A stretch of 64,000 nt of DNA from Sphingomonas sp. BK345 (GCF_014193845.1 NZ_JACHZX010000003.1:186001-250000), one strand, 5' to 3'; numbered from the stretch's first letter, positions 8,310-19,378 are shown. Translations and numbers: made by a program. The notes: a model not told the origin generated them from the letters alone.

Positions 8310-9713
8310 TCAGCCGCCCAGCCCCCACAAGGTCGCGAGCCCGAGGAAGGAGAGGAAGCCGCCGGTGTCCGTCAGCGTGGTGACGAACACCGCGGACGAC
8401 ACCGCGGGGTCGATGCGGAAACGGTCCAGCGTCACCGGCACCAGCACGCCGCCGAGCCCGGCGAGCAGGTTGTTGATCACCATCGCCAGCGCCATCACCA
8501 GCGACAGCTGCTCGTCGCCGTAGACGATGTAGCTGCCCAGCCCGACGAGACAGCCGAGCGTCGCGCCGTTGACCGCGGCGATGCGCAACTCGCGCACGAT
8601 CATCCGCGCGGTGTTGGTGTCGGTCAGCTGGTTGGTCGCGATCGCACGCACCACCACCGCGAGCGTCTGCGTCCCGGCGTTGCCGCCCATGCCCGAGACG
8701 ATCGGCATCAGCACCGCCAGCACCGCGTAGCGCGCGATCGCGCCCTGGAAGAGCCCCACCACCGACGCCGCCAGCATCGCGGTGGCGAGATTCACCACCA
8801 GCCAGGTCAGCCGGGTTTTCACGGTGAGCCGGATCGGCTCGTTGATGTCGCCCTCGCCCGCGCCGGAGAGCAGCAGCGTGTCCTCGCCGGCTTCCTGCTG
8901 GATGATATGGACCACGTCATCCACGGTGATCATGCCGACCAGCCGCCCCGCACCGTCGACCACCGCGGCGGAGATCAGCGCATATTTCTGGAAGCGGAGC
9001 GCGACCTCCTCCTGGTCCATATCGACCGGGATCAGCGTCTGCTCGCGCTGCATCACGTCGGCGATCGCGACCGAACGCGGCGCGCGCAGCACCCAGCTCA
9101 GCATGCAGGTGCCGACCGGGCGATGCGCCGGATCGACGACATAGATCTCCCAGAAGTCGGTGGTCAGCCCGTCGTCGCGGCGCAGATAGTCGAGCGCGTC
9201 GCCCACCGTCCAATGTTCCGGCACTGCGATCAGGTCGCGCTGCATCAGGCGGCCGGCGGATTCCTCGGGGTAGGACAGCGCCTCCTCGATCGCGGCGCGA
9301 TCGTCCGGCTCCATCGCGCGGAGGACCTCGCGCTGGTCCTCCGGCTCCATGTCCTCGATGATCGCGACCGCGTCGTCGGTGTCGAGCTCGCTCGCGATGT
9401 CCGCCACCTGGCGGGCGTCGAGCGCGTCGATCAGGCTCTCGCGGACATAATCGTTCATCTCCGCGAACACGTCGGCGTCGACCAGGTCGGCGATCGCGGC
9501 GGCGAGGTCGCGGCGGCAGTTCTCGGGGGTGAGCTCGAAGAGGTCGGCGATGTCGGCGGGGTGGAGCGGCTCGACGAGCGCGTGCGCTTCGGCGACGTCG
9601 CCGGCCTGCACCGCGTCGATCACCGCGCGGACGAACTCGGGCTTGAGCCGGTCGTCCTCGTCCATCCGGTCGTCGGCGGCCTCGATCGGATCGGCCAGCT
9701 CGCTCTCGCTCAT
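8310..9713 (-). CDS. mgtE: Magnesium transporter MgtE
   Basis: This 467-residue Mg2+ channel sits in the inner membrane. In order: an acidic N-domain of alpha-helical repeats (about residues 20-145, with HPADIADLFE and METEP-like EDMEPEDQ stretches), two CBS domains (about 150-280) that sense cytoplasmic Mg2+ in the family, then five membrane helices. The C-terminal part has the conserved pore-region motif GGNAGTQ and TTLTDTGGF. The ATG at 9713 (MSESELADP) fits the family; the 44 upstream in-frame residues are arginine-rich and look like non-coding sequence. I see no Mg2+ riboswitch in the 113 bp shared with the divergent cyclophilin gene. Confidence 0.95.
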   Translation of the reverse strand: MSESELADPIEAADDRMDEDDRLKPEFVRAVIDAVQAGDVAEAHALVEPLHPADIADLFELTPENCRRDLAAAIADLVDADVFAEMNDYVRESLIDALDARQVADIASELDTDDAVAIIEDMEPEDQREVLRAMEPDDRAAIEEALSYPEESAGRLMQRDLIAVPEHWTVGDALDYLRRDDGLTTDFWEIYVVDPAHRPVGTCMLSWVLRAPRSVAIADVMQREQTLIPVDMDQEEVALRFQKYALISAAVVDGAGRLVGMITVDDVVHIIQQEAGEDTLLLSGAGEGDINEPIRLTVKTRLTWLVVNLATAMLAASVVGLFQGAIARYAVLAVLMPIVSGMGGNAGTQTLAVVVRAIATNQLTDTNTARMIVRELRIAAVNGATLGCLVGLGSYIVYGDEQLSLVMALAMVINNLLAGLGGVLVPVTLDRFRIDPAVSSAVFVTTLTDTGGFLSFLGLATLWGLGG

Positions 9714-9826
9714 GCGCCGCCGTCTCCTGTTGGTGCCGGACCGCACCGCCCTACCGCGCGTTCGCACCATTTGCCAGCCGCGCGCCCAGCCACTAACGCG
9801 CCCGCATCGTACCGAAAGGATCTTCC

Positions 9827-10282
9827 ATGGCCGATACTTACTCAACGCTGACGATGACGCTCGAGGGCGGCGACGTGACCATCCGCCTGCGCCCCGATCT
9901 GGCGCCGGAGCATGTCGCGCGCATCGCCGAGCTGGCCAATGACGGCTTCTACGATGGCGTCGTGTTCCACCGCGTCATTCCGGGCTTCATGGCGCAGGGC
10001 GGTGACCCGACCGGCACCGGCATGCACGGCTCGGACAAGCCCAACCTCAAGCAGGAGTTCAGCAAGGAGCCGCACGTGCGTGGCACCTGCTCGATGGCGC
10101 GGACGATGGACCCGAACTCGGCCAACTCGCAGTTCTTCATCTGCTTCGACGACGCGCGCTTCCTCGACGGCCAGTATACCGTCTGGGGCGAGGTGACCGA
10201 GGGCATGGAGCTGATCGACGCACTGCCCAAGGGCGAGCCGCCGGCGAACCCGGGCAAGATCGTGTCGATGAAGGCGGCCTAA
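9827..10282 (+). CDS. ppiB: Cyclophilin-type peptidyl-prolyl cis-trans isomerase
   Basis: This 151-residue single-domain cyclophilin assists proline isomerisation during protein folding. Conserved active-site stretches are FHRVIPGFMAQGGDPTGTG (about residues 44-62), the QFF segment in NSANSQFFICF and the Trp in YTVWGEV. There is no signal peptide, so it is cytoplasmic. The ATG is preceded by AAAGGA at a suitable distance. The gene is monocistronic, with a dispersed repeat about 90 bp downstream. The symbol follows the cytosolic PpiB type and is not more specific than that. Confidence 0.94.
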   Translation: MADTYSTLTMTLEGGDVTIRLRPDLAPEHVARIAELANDGFYDGVVFHRVIPGFMAQGGDPTGTGMHGSDKPNLKQEFSKEPHVRGTCSMARTMDPNSANSQFFICFDDARFLDGQYTVWGEVTEGMELIDALPKGEPPANPGKIVSMKAA

Positions 10283-10375
10283 GGTCCTCTTCGCGCGAAA
10301 GGGGGGCGTGATGGGCGGTGACGCGCCATCGCGCTCTCTGTCCTGTCGGGCGGCGCCCTTCCTTGCGCCCTTTTC

Positions 10376-10472
10376 CGTCATCCCCGCGAAGGCGGGGATC
10401 CAGACGTGCTGCGGTTGCGGCTCGGACCGCGACGATAACGCATCTGGTTTCCTGCCTTCGCAGGAATGACGG
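10376..10472. repeat. Dispersed inverted repeat, family C, copy 1
   Basis: The left end reads CGTCATCCCCGCGAAGGCGG and the right end CCTTCGCAGGAATGACGG, imperfect inverted copies. It has the same overall plan as family B (outer TCATCC/GGATGA-like ends and an inner GGATCC), but with a GCGAAGGC core. It lies in the gap between ppiB and the convergent LysR gene. A related, more diverged copy is at 35046-35139. Confidence 0.75.
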
Positions 10473-10537
10473 TGGTTGGGGTGCCTAAGATGATGATCGG
10501 GGGGGAGGCGAGCGCCTCTATCGTAGTCTCTCCCCCC

Positions 10538-11422
10538 TCACTCCTGCCGCAGCGTCCGGATCAGCCAATCGCGGAACAGCCGCACCGGCTTGGTCTGCAG
10601 CGCGCGCGGGCGGCAGGCGAACCAATAGCTGTATGGGCTGGTGACATCGATGTCGAAGAGTCGCGCCAGCCGCGGATCGTTGGCGTCCTGGAAGTGGTTC
10701 TCGTGCATGAAGGCGATTCCGAGCCCCTGCGCCGCCGCCTCGAGGATCAGTGCGCCCGAGTCGAAATAGTCGATCGCGACCGACTCGACCGCCGGCACCC
10801 CGGCGGCCTGCGCCCAGGCGGCATAGGTGTCGGGCATGTCGCGGTGGAGCAGGATGGTGTGCCCTTCCAGCTGGTCGGGCGAGCGCAGTGGGCGCGGCCC
10901 CTCCAGCAGCGAGCGGGCGCCGATCGGATAGACCATGTTGCGGTCGAGCCGCTCCGAGTAGAGCAACGGGTCGACGTCGCGCGCCACCACGATCACCGCG
11001 TCGAGCCCTTCGCCCAGCCGCCCCAGCGCGTTGCCGCCGGTATCGATGTCGAGGTGAAGCTCGGGATGCGCGGTGCGCAGCTCGCCCAGGCGCGGGAACA
11101 GCCGCTGCGACGCGTAGAGCGGCAGCACGCCGAGACGCAGCCGCAGCACCTCGCTGCCGCTGGTCATCGAGTCGATCGCGTCGGACAGGCCGTCGAGCAC
11201 GGGTGCGATCGCGGCCAGCAGCCGCTCACCGTCGGCATTGGGCACCATCGCCTGGTGACGCCGGTCGAACAGCGGGCGTGTGAGAAAGCGCTCCAACGTC
11301 TGGATGCGGCGACTGAGCGCGGGTGGGGAGAGCGCCAGCTCCTGCGCCGCGGCCTTGATCGAGCCCAGGCGAGCGACGGCGACGAACGCCTCGATCGCGG
11401 TTAGGGGCGGCAGGCGGCGCAT
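10538..11422 (-). CDS. LysR family transcriptional regulator
   Basis: This 294-residue regulator has an N-terminal winged helix-turn-helix (about residues 5-65; LPPLTAIEAFVAVARLGSI, then PPALSRRIQTLERFL) and a C-terminal periplasmic-binding-protein-like effector domain. The opening PLTAIEAF resembles the GcvA/AmpR subgroup. The effector is not predictable. LysR proteins often control a divergent neighbour; here the divergent side holds the small RNA at 11567-11630 and then the CDC48 gene. The palindrome ATAGCGCTAT near 11513-11522 lies in that gap and could be an operator. Confidence 0.92.
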   Translation of the reverse strand: MRRLPPLTAIEAFVAVARLGSIKAAAQELALSPPALSRRIQTLERFLTRPLFDRRHQAMVPNADGERLLAAIAPVLDGLSDAIDSMTSGSEVLRLRLGVLPLYASQRLFPRLGELRTAHPELHLDIDTGGNALGRLGEGLDAVIVVARDVDPLLYSERLDRNMVYPIGARSLLEGPRPLRSPDQLEGHTILLHRDMPDTYAAWAQAAGVPAVESVAIDYFDSGALILEAAAQGLGIAFMHENHFQDANDPRLARLFDIDVTSPYSYWFACRPRALQTKPVRLFRDWLIRTLRQE

Positions 11423-11532
11423 GGGCGATTCAACTTCGGTCCTGCGCCGGATGATGGGGCGCGCACGCCTCGGCGCAAGCGTGCGAACGGGCTCGAATGC
11501 ATTTTATGCAACTATAGCGCTATCATTCGCAC

Positions 11533-11561
11533 TTGCACAATGGTTTGTTGCCGCGCATTTA
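11533..11561 (+). promoter_or_regulatory. Sigma-70-type promoter for the small RNA
   Basis: TTGCAC (11533-11538) and CATTTA (11556-11561) are separated by exactly 17 bp. Transcription would begin near 11567, just before the hairpin-terminator pair. Palindromes TGCATtttATGCA and ATAGCGCTAT lie just upstream and might bind a regulator. Confidence 0.65.
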
Positions 11562-11566
11562 AAGCG

Positions 11567-11630
11567 TGCCTTTCAGGCATCCTCTCCTAAAAACTTTCAT
11601 AGGCCGCTCCTCGTTGAGCGGCCTTTTTTT
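11567..11630 (+). ncRNA. Probable small regulatory RNA (about 64 nt; alpha-r8/suhB-like layout)
   Basis: A predicted transcript from the promoter at 11533-11561 runs to a rho-independent terminator. It would hold a short hairpin (TGCC-TTTCA-GGCA), a single-stranded CCTCTCCTAAAAACTTTCA region that is complementary to a Shine-Dalgarno core, then the terminator stem. No open reading frame of note lies within. The arrangement resembles small trans-acting RNAs of alphaproteobacteria (the Rfam suhB / alpha-r8 MmgR group, from memory), which pair with ribosome-binding sites. The alternative is a terminated 5' leader of the CDC48 gene 100 bp downstream. Confidence 0.68.
11602..11630 (+). terminator. 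Rho-independent terminator of the small RNA
   Basis: An 8-bp perfect stem GGCCGCTC / GAGCGGCC with a 6-base loop (CTCGTT) is followed at once by seven T residues. This is the clearest intrinsic terminator in the window. Confidence 0.92.
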
Positions 11631-11729
11631 CGTCTGCGTCAGGCCCGTAGCGGCGAGTGTCGCTCTCGCAATCCGGAACCCTGGCCCTATCTCCTGCGCT
11701 CGACCGCGCGAGCGAGGAAGGGCAGCAGG

Positions 11730-14024
<2,295 letters not shown>

Positions 14025-14031
14025 CGGATAA

Positions 14032-14170
14032 ATCCTCCCCGGAACGGGGAGGGGGCCGCCCGGCGCAGCCGGGTGGTGGAGGGGGTTCTCCAAGCAGCGC
14101 GACGGCCGCGGACAGCCCCCTCCACCACGCCCTAAGGGCGCGGTCCCCCTCCCCGCCGAGCGGGGGGATC
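14032..14170. repeat. Dispersed inverted repeat, family A, copy 2
   Basis: This copy shares the family A plan with the one at 1147-1291: ATCCTCCCC outer end, GGTGGTGGAGGGGG and CCCCCTCCACCACGCC inner arms, then CGCGGTCCCCCTCCCC and a GGGGGATC end. It fills the space between the converging CDC48 and ABM-domain genes and touches the ABM stop codon. Confidence 0.82.
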
Positions 14171-14506
14171 TCACTCGCTCGCTGCCGCCCAGCGATACTC
14201 CCGCGTTACCGTCGCTACCGTCACCGCGTAATCGTCATACCAGCGCTCCCGCCCCCGCTCACGCGTCGCGGCATGTTCGGGATGGTCGCGCCACGCGACC
14301 GCACTCGCCTCGTCGGCCCAGTAGCTCAGCGTGATCCCCAGCCCGTCCGCGTCGCGCACACTGTCGACTCCTCGATAGCCAGGCTGCGCCGCCGCGAGCG
14401 CGTCCATCTGCGCCGCCGCCGCGGCATAGCCCGCCTCGTCGCGGCCGTTGCGGTGCGAGACGAACGTCACCACCACCTGCCCGACCCGCTCGCCGCCGTC
14501 CCGCAT
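14171..14506 (-). CDS. Antibiotic biosynthesis monooxygenase (ABM) domain protein
   Basis: This 111-residue single-domain protein of the dimeric alpha/beta-barrel superfamily has an ABM-like pattern: a beta strand VGQVVVTFVSHRNG, a helix with DALAAAQPGY, a GVDSVRDADGLGITLSYWAD stretch, and a terminal VTREYRWA. ABM-type proteins act on varied small molecules or bind haem. No substrate can be deduced, and it has no operon partner. The start is ATG at 14506. Confidence 0.82.
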   Translation of the reverse strand: MRDGGERVGQVVVTFVSHRNGRDEAGYAAAAAQMDALAAAQPGYRGVDSVRDADGLGITLSYWADEASAVAWRDHPEHAATRERGRERWYDDYAVTVATVTREYRWAAASE

Positions 14507-14657
14507 TCGCCCGCTCCCGCTGCGCCAACGGCCGGGCGAATAGGCGCTTGGGGGCGGGCCGCAACCCCGCTATGGCAACCGCCGCGCTTGCAAGGCGTTC
14601 GTCATCGTGGTGACACGCGTCTGTCACCGTTAGGGTTCGGGAGCGACATCTTTCCAC

Positions 14658-15272
14658 ATGCCTAGTTCGACCAACGCCATGCGGCGCAACCGCAGCAGAG
14701 CCGCCGGCGTGCCCGGTCCCTGGCAGATGTTCTTCACCGGGTTCCTCAAGCACCCCGTGATGGTCGGGTCGATCATCCCTTCATCGGACCGGCTGATCGC
14801 CAAGATGCTCGGCCCGGTCGACTGGGCGAACTGCAAGCTCTTCGTCGAATACGGCCCCGGCGTCGGCACCTTCTGCCGCCCGATCCTCGAGAAAATGGCC
14901 CCGGACGCGACGCTGATCGCGATCGACACCAACCCCGACTTCATTCGGTATCTCAACCACACGATCACCGACTCGCGCTTCGTCGCGGTCCACGGGTCGG
15001 CCGCGGATGTCGAGTCGATCGTCCGCGAGCACGGCCATGAGGCTGCAGACTATGTCCTCTCCGGCCTGCCCTTCTCGACGCTGCCCGATGGAGTCGGCCC
15101 CGCGATCGCGGCGGCGACGCAGCGCGTGATCCGCACCGGCGGCGCTTTCCTGGTGTACCAGTTCAGCCCCAAGGTCCGCGACTTCATCGCGCCGCACTTC
15201 CCGCGCATCGATCACGACATGGAATGGTGGAACGTACCGCCGGCGCAGCTCTACTGGGGCTGGAAGGACTGA
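14658..15272 (+). CDS. Class I SAM-dependent methyltransferase, phospholipid N-methyltransferase-like
   Basis: This 204-residue methyltransferase has the SAM-binding motif I VEYGPGVGTFCRPIL (about residues 55-69) and the acidic residue of motif II in IAIDTNPDF. Motif IV region YVLSGLPFSTLP resembles KsgA-like and Sinorhizobium/Rhodobacter PmtA-like enzymes that methylate phosphatidylethanolamine. The opening MFFTGFLKHPVMVGSIIPSS is also typical of that group. It would act at the inner face of the membrane. Assignment to lipid rather than RNA or protein as substrate is an inference. The start MPSS at 14658 is possible, but a Met at residue 8 is an alternative. Confidence 0.8.
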   Translation: MPSSTNAMRRNRSRAAGVPGPWQMFFTGFLKHPVMVGSIIPSSDRLIAKMLGPVDWANCKLFVEYGPGVGTFCRPILEKMAPDATLIAIDTNPDFIRYLNHTITDSRFVAVHGSAADVESIVREHGHEAADYVLSGLPFSTLPDGVGPAIAAATQRVIRTGGAFLVYQFSPKVRDFIAPHFPRIDHDMEWWNVPPAQLYWGWKD

Positions 15273-15308
15273 CGCGGGCGGGCACGCCCGAGCCTTTGCT
15301 CTCGAAGA

Positions 15309-15405
15309 CGTCATCCTGAACTCGTTTCAGGATCCACCCGTCCGCGAGCGCCACCGGTGCTTGAGTATGCGGCGCGGTGGATCCTGAGACGAGCTCACGA
15401 TGGCG
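15309..15405. repeat. Dispersed inverted repeat, family B, copy 2
   Basis: CGTCATCCTGAACTCG and CGAGCTCACGATGGCG form the imperfect outer arms; CAGGATCCACC and GGTGGATCCTG the inner arms. It follows the methyltransferase gene and precedes the convergent prfC stop. Confidence 0.8.
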
Positions 15406-15481
15406 GCGGGTGGCGTGGGCGGTCGCGCCGAATCACGCACGCCCCCGCGCCGACGATGGCTTCACGTGGAACGCGCCGCGC

Positions 15482-17008
15482 TCACCGCTCCCGCGTCGCG
15501 GCGAAGCGCACTTTTGAGTAACGATCGGCGATATAGCCGACTTCCCATGCGCTCTTCGCCAGGAACACCGGATTGCCGTCGCGGTCCTTCGCCATCGCAC
15601 CGCGGTTGAGGTCCATGAAGTCCTTGAGCGCGGCAGGATCCTCCGCCGACACCCAGCGCGCGGTATCGAACGGCGCCGGCTCCAGCGCCGCCGCCACCTT
15701 ATATTCCACCTCGAGCCGCGACAGCAGCACCTCGAGCTGGAGCTGCCCCACCACGCCGATGATCCAGTTGGATCCGATCTCGGGGTAGAAGACCTGCGTC
15801 ACGCCCTCTTCGGCCATGTCGTCGAGCGCCTTGCGCAGCTGCTTGGTCTTGGTCGGGTCCTTGAGCTGAACGCGGCGCAGGATCTCGGGGGCGAAGTTGG
15901 GCAGCCCGGTGAAGCGCACGTCGGCGCGCTCGCTCAGCGTATCGCCCACGCGCAGCGTGCCGTGATTCGGGATGCCGATGATGTCGCCCGGGAAGGCCTC
16001 GTCCGCCACCTCGCGGTTCTGCGCGAAGAACAGGATCGGTGAATGGACCGCGATCGGCTTGCCGTGGCCCGTCGGCGTCAGCTTCATGCCGCGCTTGAAC
16101 GTGCCCGAGCACAGCCGCATGAACGCGATGCGGTCGCGGTGGTTGGGGTCCATGTTGGCCTGGACCTTGAACACGAAGCCAGTGACCTCGTCGTTCTCGG
16201 GCGCGACCGGCGCTGGCTCGGCGGGCTGCGGACGCGGCGGGGGCGCGTGCTCGGCCAGCGCCGCGATCAGCTGCGCGACGCCGAAGTCCTTGAGCGCCGA
16301 GCCGAAATAGACCGGGGTGAGGTCGCCGTGGCGGTATGCTTCGGGGTCGAAGGCGGGATAGCCGATCTGCGCGAGCTCGATCTCCTCCTGCCAGCGCTCG
16401 GACAGCGCGGGCGAGTCCTCGACCGTGCCGAGGAAGGCCCGGCTGTCGCCCTCTGGCCGGCTGATCCGGTTCGACGCGAGGTCGAGCACGCCCTCGAACT
16501 CGCCCCCCATGCCGATCGGCCAGCTCATCGGCGACACGTCGAGCGCGAGCATGTCGGCGATCTCGTCGAGCAATTCGAACACCGGCCGCCCCTCGCGATC
16601 GACCTTGTTGACGAAGGTGATGATCGGCACCGAGCGCAGCCGGCACACCTCGAACAATTTGCGCGTCTGCGGCTCGATCCCCTTGGCCGCGTCGATCACC
16701 ATCACCGCCGAGTCGACCGCGGTGAGCGTGCGATAGGTATCCTCCGAGAAGTCCTCGTGCCCCGGCGTGTCGAGCAGGTTGAAGGTGATGCCGTCATGCT
16801 CGAACGTCATCACCGAGGAGGTGACCGAGATACCGCGCTGCTGCTCGATCTTCATCCAGTCCGAGCGCGCGCGCCGGTTCTGCCCTCGCGCCTTGACCTC
16901 GCCGGCGAGATGGATCGCGCCGCCGAAGTACAGCAACTTCTCGGTCAGCGTGGTCTTGCCCGCGTCGGGGTGGGAGATGATCGCGAAGGTGCGGCGGGGG
17001 GAGGTCAT
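15482..17008 (-). CDS. prfC: Peptide chain release factor 3
   Basis: This 508-residue translational GTPase recycles RF1/RF2 after peptide release. G1 is SHPDAGKTTL (residues 10-19), the switch region has GISVTSSVM, G3 is DTPGHEDFSEDTYRTL, G4 NKVDREGR. Domains II and III follow (MRLCSGTFKRGMKLT, VGVVGQLQLEVL-like stretch). The length is close to the usual 525-530. The start ATG at 17008 (MTSPRRTF) has a GAGG-type context; the 133 in-frame upstream residues overlap repeats and are not protein-like. It is monocistronic. Confidence 0.96.
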   Translation of the reverse strand: MTSPRRTFAIISHPDAGKTTLTEKLLYFGGAIHLAGEVKARGQNRRARSDWMKIEQQRGISVTSSVMTFEHDGITFNLLDTPGHEDFSEDTYRTLTAVDSAVMVIDAAKGIEPQTRKLFEVCRLRSVPIITFVNKVDREGRPVFELLDEIADMLALDVSPMSWPIGMGGEFEGVLDLASNRISRPEGDSRAFLGTVEDSPALSERWQEEIELAQIGYPAFDPEAYRHGDLTPVYFGSALKDFGVAQLIAALAEHAPPPRPQPAEPAPVAPENDEVTGFVFKVQANMDPNHRDRIAFMRLCSGTFKRGMKLTPTGHGKPIAVHSPILFFAQNREVADEAFPGDIIGIPNHGTLRVGDTLSERADVRFTGLPNFAPEILRRVQLKDPTKTKQLRKALDDMAEEGVTQVFYPEIGSNWIIGVVGQLQLEVLLSRLEVEYKVAAALEPAPFDTARWVSAEDPAALKDFMDLNRGAMAKDRDGNPVFLAKSAWEVGYIADRYSKVRFAATRER

Positions 17009-17488
17009 TGCGGGGGTCCGGATCGGGGCGCGCGCGGCGCGAATGTTGAGAAAGTTGAGTCGCTGAACGGTGTCGGGCTCTGGCGGAAGCGCGAATGTTG
17101 AGTCGGTGGCGGATGGGCGGCGGTGGCAGGAAGGGGCGGTGAGGCGAGGGAGCGCCCCGCGGCGGGTCTCGATAGCAAAGCGCGGCGATGTGGGACAGGG
17201 GCGGCACGGTGGATGGCTGGCGCGCGCTTGTCTCCGTCGCGGCGGCGCTTCGAGACGAGACTTCGACAGGCTCAGCCTCTCCTCAGCGCGAACGGTCAGA
17301 GTGTGTCGCCACGGATGTTGAGGCGGCACAGCTCCGCTTCTCCGTGCTCCGCTCCCCCGTTCGTGCCGAGGAGCCGCTGAGCTCGTCGAAGCGGCGTCCC
17401 GAAGCACTTCGCGCGCTGATACGAGCGCGAGCTTAGGCTGTGCGCCTGGGGGGCTCCCACGGATGAACGGGCGCGCCTGCCGCCACCC
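17009..17488. other. 480-bp intergenic region upstream of prfC
   Basis: No credible gene is visible. The first 100 bases hold two 12-bp direct repeats (GCGAATGTTGAG at 17039-17050 and 17091-17102), near where the prfC promoter should be. The second half is occupied by dispersed repeat family D (17248-17404). The rest is unstructured GC-rich sequence. Confidence 0.6.
17248..17404. repeat. Dispersed inverted repeat, family D, copy 1
   Basis: The outer arms are CTTCGAGACGAG and GCGTCCCGAAG (imperfect). The middle arms CTTCGACAGGCTCAGC and GCTGAGCTCGTCGAAG are inverted, as are inner arms CTCCTCAGCGCGAACGG and CCCGTTCGTGCCGAGGAG. The central part is variable. Another copy is at 39913-40051. Confidence 0.82.
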
Positions 17489-18166
17489 TCACTCCTCCGC
17501 CGGCTCGCCGCGACCCTTGAACCCCTGCGCCACCACGAACCACTCGACCGATCCCTTGCGGCTCGCGGGCGGCTTGGCGTGCTTCACCGCGGTGAAATTG
17601 CGCTTCATTTCCGCCACCAGCGCCGAATCGGCGCCGCCCGCGAACACCTTGGCGACGAAGGTCCCGCCCGGCCGCAGCACGTCTATCGCGAAGGCGAGCG
17701 CGGTCTCCACCAGCGCCATGGTGCGCAGCGCGTCGGTCTGCGGGTGCCCGACCGTGTTGGCGGCCATGTCGGACAGCACCAGATCGGGCGCGCCGCCCAG
17801 CGCGGCCATCAGCTCGCCCGGCGCTTCATCGGCCATGAAGTCCATCTCGAAGATGGTGACGCCGTCGATCGGGTCGACCGGCAGCAGGTCGATCCCCACC
17901 ACCGCGGCGCCCGGCGCCTGGCGCCGCACCACCTGGCTCCACCCCCCCGGCGCGATCCCGAGATCGACCACGCGCTTCACGCCCTTGAGCAGCCCGAACC
18001 GCTCGTCCAGCTCGATCAGCTTATAGGCTGCGCGGCTGCGATAGCCCTCGGCCTTGGCGCGGCGGACATAGGGGTCGTTGAGCTGGCGCTCGAGCCAGCG
18101 GGTGGATTGCTCGCTGCGGTTGCGCGCGGTCTTGACGCGTTGGCGTCCCGCTCCCGTGCCCCTCAC
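17489..18166 (-). CDS. rlmE: 23S rRNA (uridine-2552) 2'-O-methyltransferase RlmE
   Basis: This 225-residue FtsJ-family enzyme methylates the A-loop of 23S rRNA during 50S assembly. The K-D-K-E catalytic set is present: Lys in AAYKLIE, Asp in LVLSDMAAN, Lys in TFVAKVF, and Glu in KGSVEWFVV. The SAM motif VVDLGIAPGGWSQV is intact. It lies 25 bp downstream of ppx on the same strand and is probably co-transcribed. The first start is GTG at 18166; a shorter start cannot be excluded because the first 20 residues are basic and poorly constrained. Confidence 0.95.
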   Translation of the reverse strand: MRGTGAGRQRVKTARNRSEQSTRWLERQLNDPYVRRAKAEGYRSRAAYKLIELDERFGLLKGVKRVVDLGIAPGGWSQVVRRQAPGAAVVGIDLLPVDPIDGVTIFEMDFMADEAPGELMAALGGAPDLVLSDMAANTVGHPQTDALRTMALVETALAFAIDVLRPGGTFVAKVFAGGADSALVAEMKRNFTAVKHAKPPASRKGSVEWFVVAQGFKGRGEPAEE

Positions 18167-18191
18167 GCGTCGCTAGGTCCCATCACGTGAG

Positions 18192-19229
18192 TCACGCCTC
18201 GGTCTCCATCAGCCGGCGCAGGATACCCTCGCGGATGCCGCGGTCGGCGACGCCGAGCCGCTCCGCCGGCCACAGGTCGAGGATTCCCTCGAGGATGGCG
18301 CAGCCCGCCACCACGAGGTCGGCGCGCTCGCGACCGATACAGGGCAGCTGCGCGCGCTCACCCAGCGACATCGCCGCCAGCTCCTGGCTGATCTGGCGCA
18401 TCGCCGCGGCCGGCGCGATCAGCCCGTCGACCTGCGAGCGATCGTAGCGCTCCAGGCCCAGGTGGACGCTGGCGAGCGTCGTCACCGTGCCCGAGGTGCC
18501 GAGCAGCCGCGGCGGTGTCGCCGGGCGCGGCAGCCGCGCGGCAAAGGGCGCGAAGCTCTCCGCCACCAGCGCGCGCATCCGCTTGTAGGCGCGCTCCCGC
18601 TCCTCGGCCGACGCGCCGCCGCCCGCGCTCTCGGTGAGCGAGACGACGCCCCAGGGCGCGGAATGCCAGTCGCGCACCACCGGCACGGTGGTGTCGGCGT
18701 CGATCAGCACCAGCTCGGTCGAGCCGCCGCCGATGTCGAACACCAGAGCCGGGCCGGTTCCCGGTTCGAGCAGGGCGTGGCAGCCGAGCACGGCCAGCCG
18801 TGCCTCTTCCTCCGCCGAGATGATGTCGAGGTGGATGCCGGTCTCGGCGCGGACGCGCGCGATGAAGTCGGTGCCGTTGCTGGCGCGGCGGCAGGCCTCC
18901 GTCGCGACCGAGCGCGCCAGCGTGACGTTGCGGCGGCGGAGCTTGTCGGCGCAGACACGCAGCGCGGCGATGGTGCGCTCGATCGCCGCGTCGGACAGAG
19001 CGCCGTTGTGCGCCAGCCCCTCGCCGAGTCGGACGATGCGCGAGAAGGCGTCGACCACCGCGAAGCCGTCGCCGTGCGGGCGTGCGATCAGCAGCCGGCA
19101 ATTGTTGGTGCCGAGGTCGAGCGCGGCATAATGCCGCGCGCCGCCGCGCGCGGGACGCGGCTGGGGTCGGGCCGAACGGGCAGGGTCGTCTCCCTGCCGG
19201 CGCGGCAATTGGGCGGGGAAGTCCACCAT
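18192..19229 (-). CDS. ppx: Exopolyphosphatase / pppGpp phosphohydrolase family (Ppx/GppA)
   Basis: This 345-residue protein of the ASKHA fold hydrolyses polyphosphate or pppGpp in related enzymes. Motifs: phosphate loop ALDLGTNNCRLLI (about residues 35-47), SVATEACRRASNG, and the second phosphate loop VFDIGGGSTELVL. It lacks the extra C-terminal domains of E. coli Ppx (513 aa), so it is the short form common in alphaproteobacteria. Which of the two activities it has cannot be decided by sequence. It begins the ppx-rlmE operon. Confidence 0.9.
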   Translation of the reverse strand: MVDFPAQLPRRQGDDPARSARPQPRPARGGARHYAALDLGTNNCRLLIARPHGDGFAVVDAFSRIVRLGEGLAHNGALSDAAIERTIAALRVCADKLRRRNVTLARSVATEACRRASNGTDFIARVRAETGIHLDIISAEEEARLAVLGCHALLEPGTGPALVFDIGGGSTELVLIDADTTVPVVRDWHSAPWGVVSLTESAGGGASAEERERAYKRMRALVAESFAPFAARLPRPATPPRLLGTSGTVTTLASVHLGLERYDRSQVDGLIAPAAAMRQISQELAAMSLGERAQLPCIGRERADLVVAGCAILEGILDLWPAERLGVADRGIREGILRRLMETEA

Positions 19230-19378
19230 TGCCGTCTGACTCTCTCATCTCTTCCGGACGCGACCCGCGCGCGACGCGCGATCACCCGGTGCTTGATGGT
19301 AACGCTACACGCTGCGGCGACGAGCGGCAAGGCGGCCATTGACAGCGCCGCGTGCGCCTTCTAGTTGCGCCCCCCTGT

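Noticed and set aside
9714..9826. Mg2+ riboswitch before mgtE
   Set aside because: The 113-bp shared spacer is too short and no M-box features are visible.
15458..15473. parS-like sequence with CACGTG core
   Set aside because: It has at least three mismatches to the ParB consensus outside the core, so it is probably chance.
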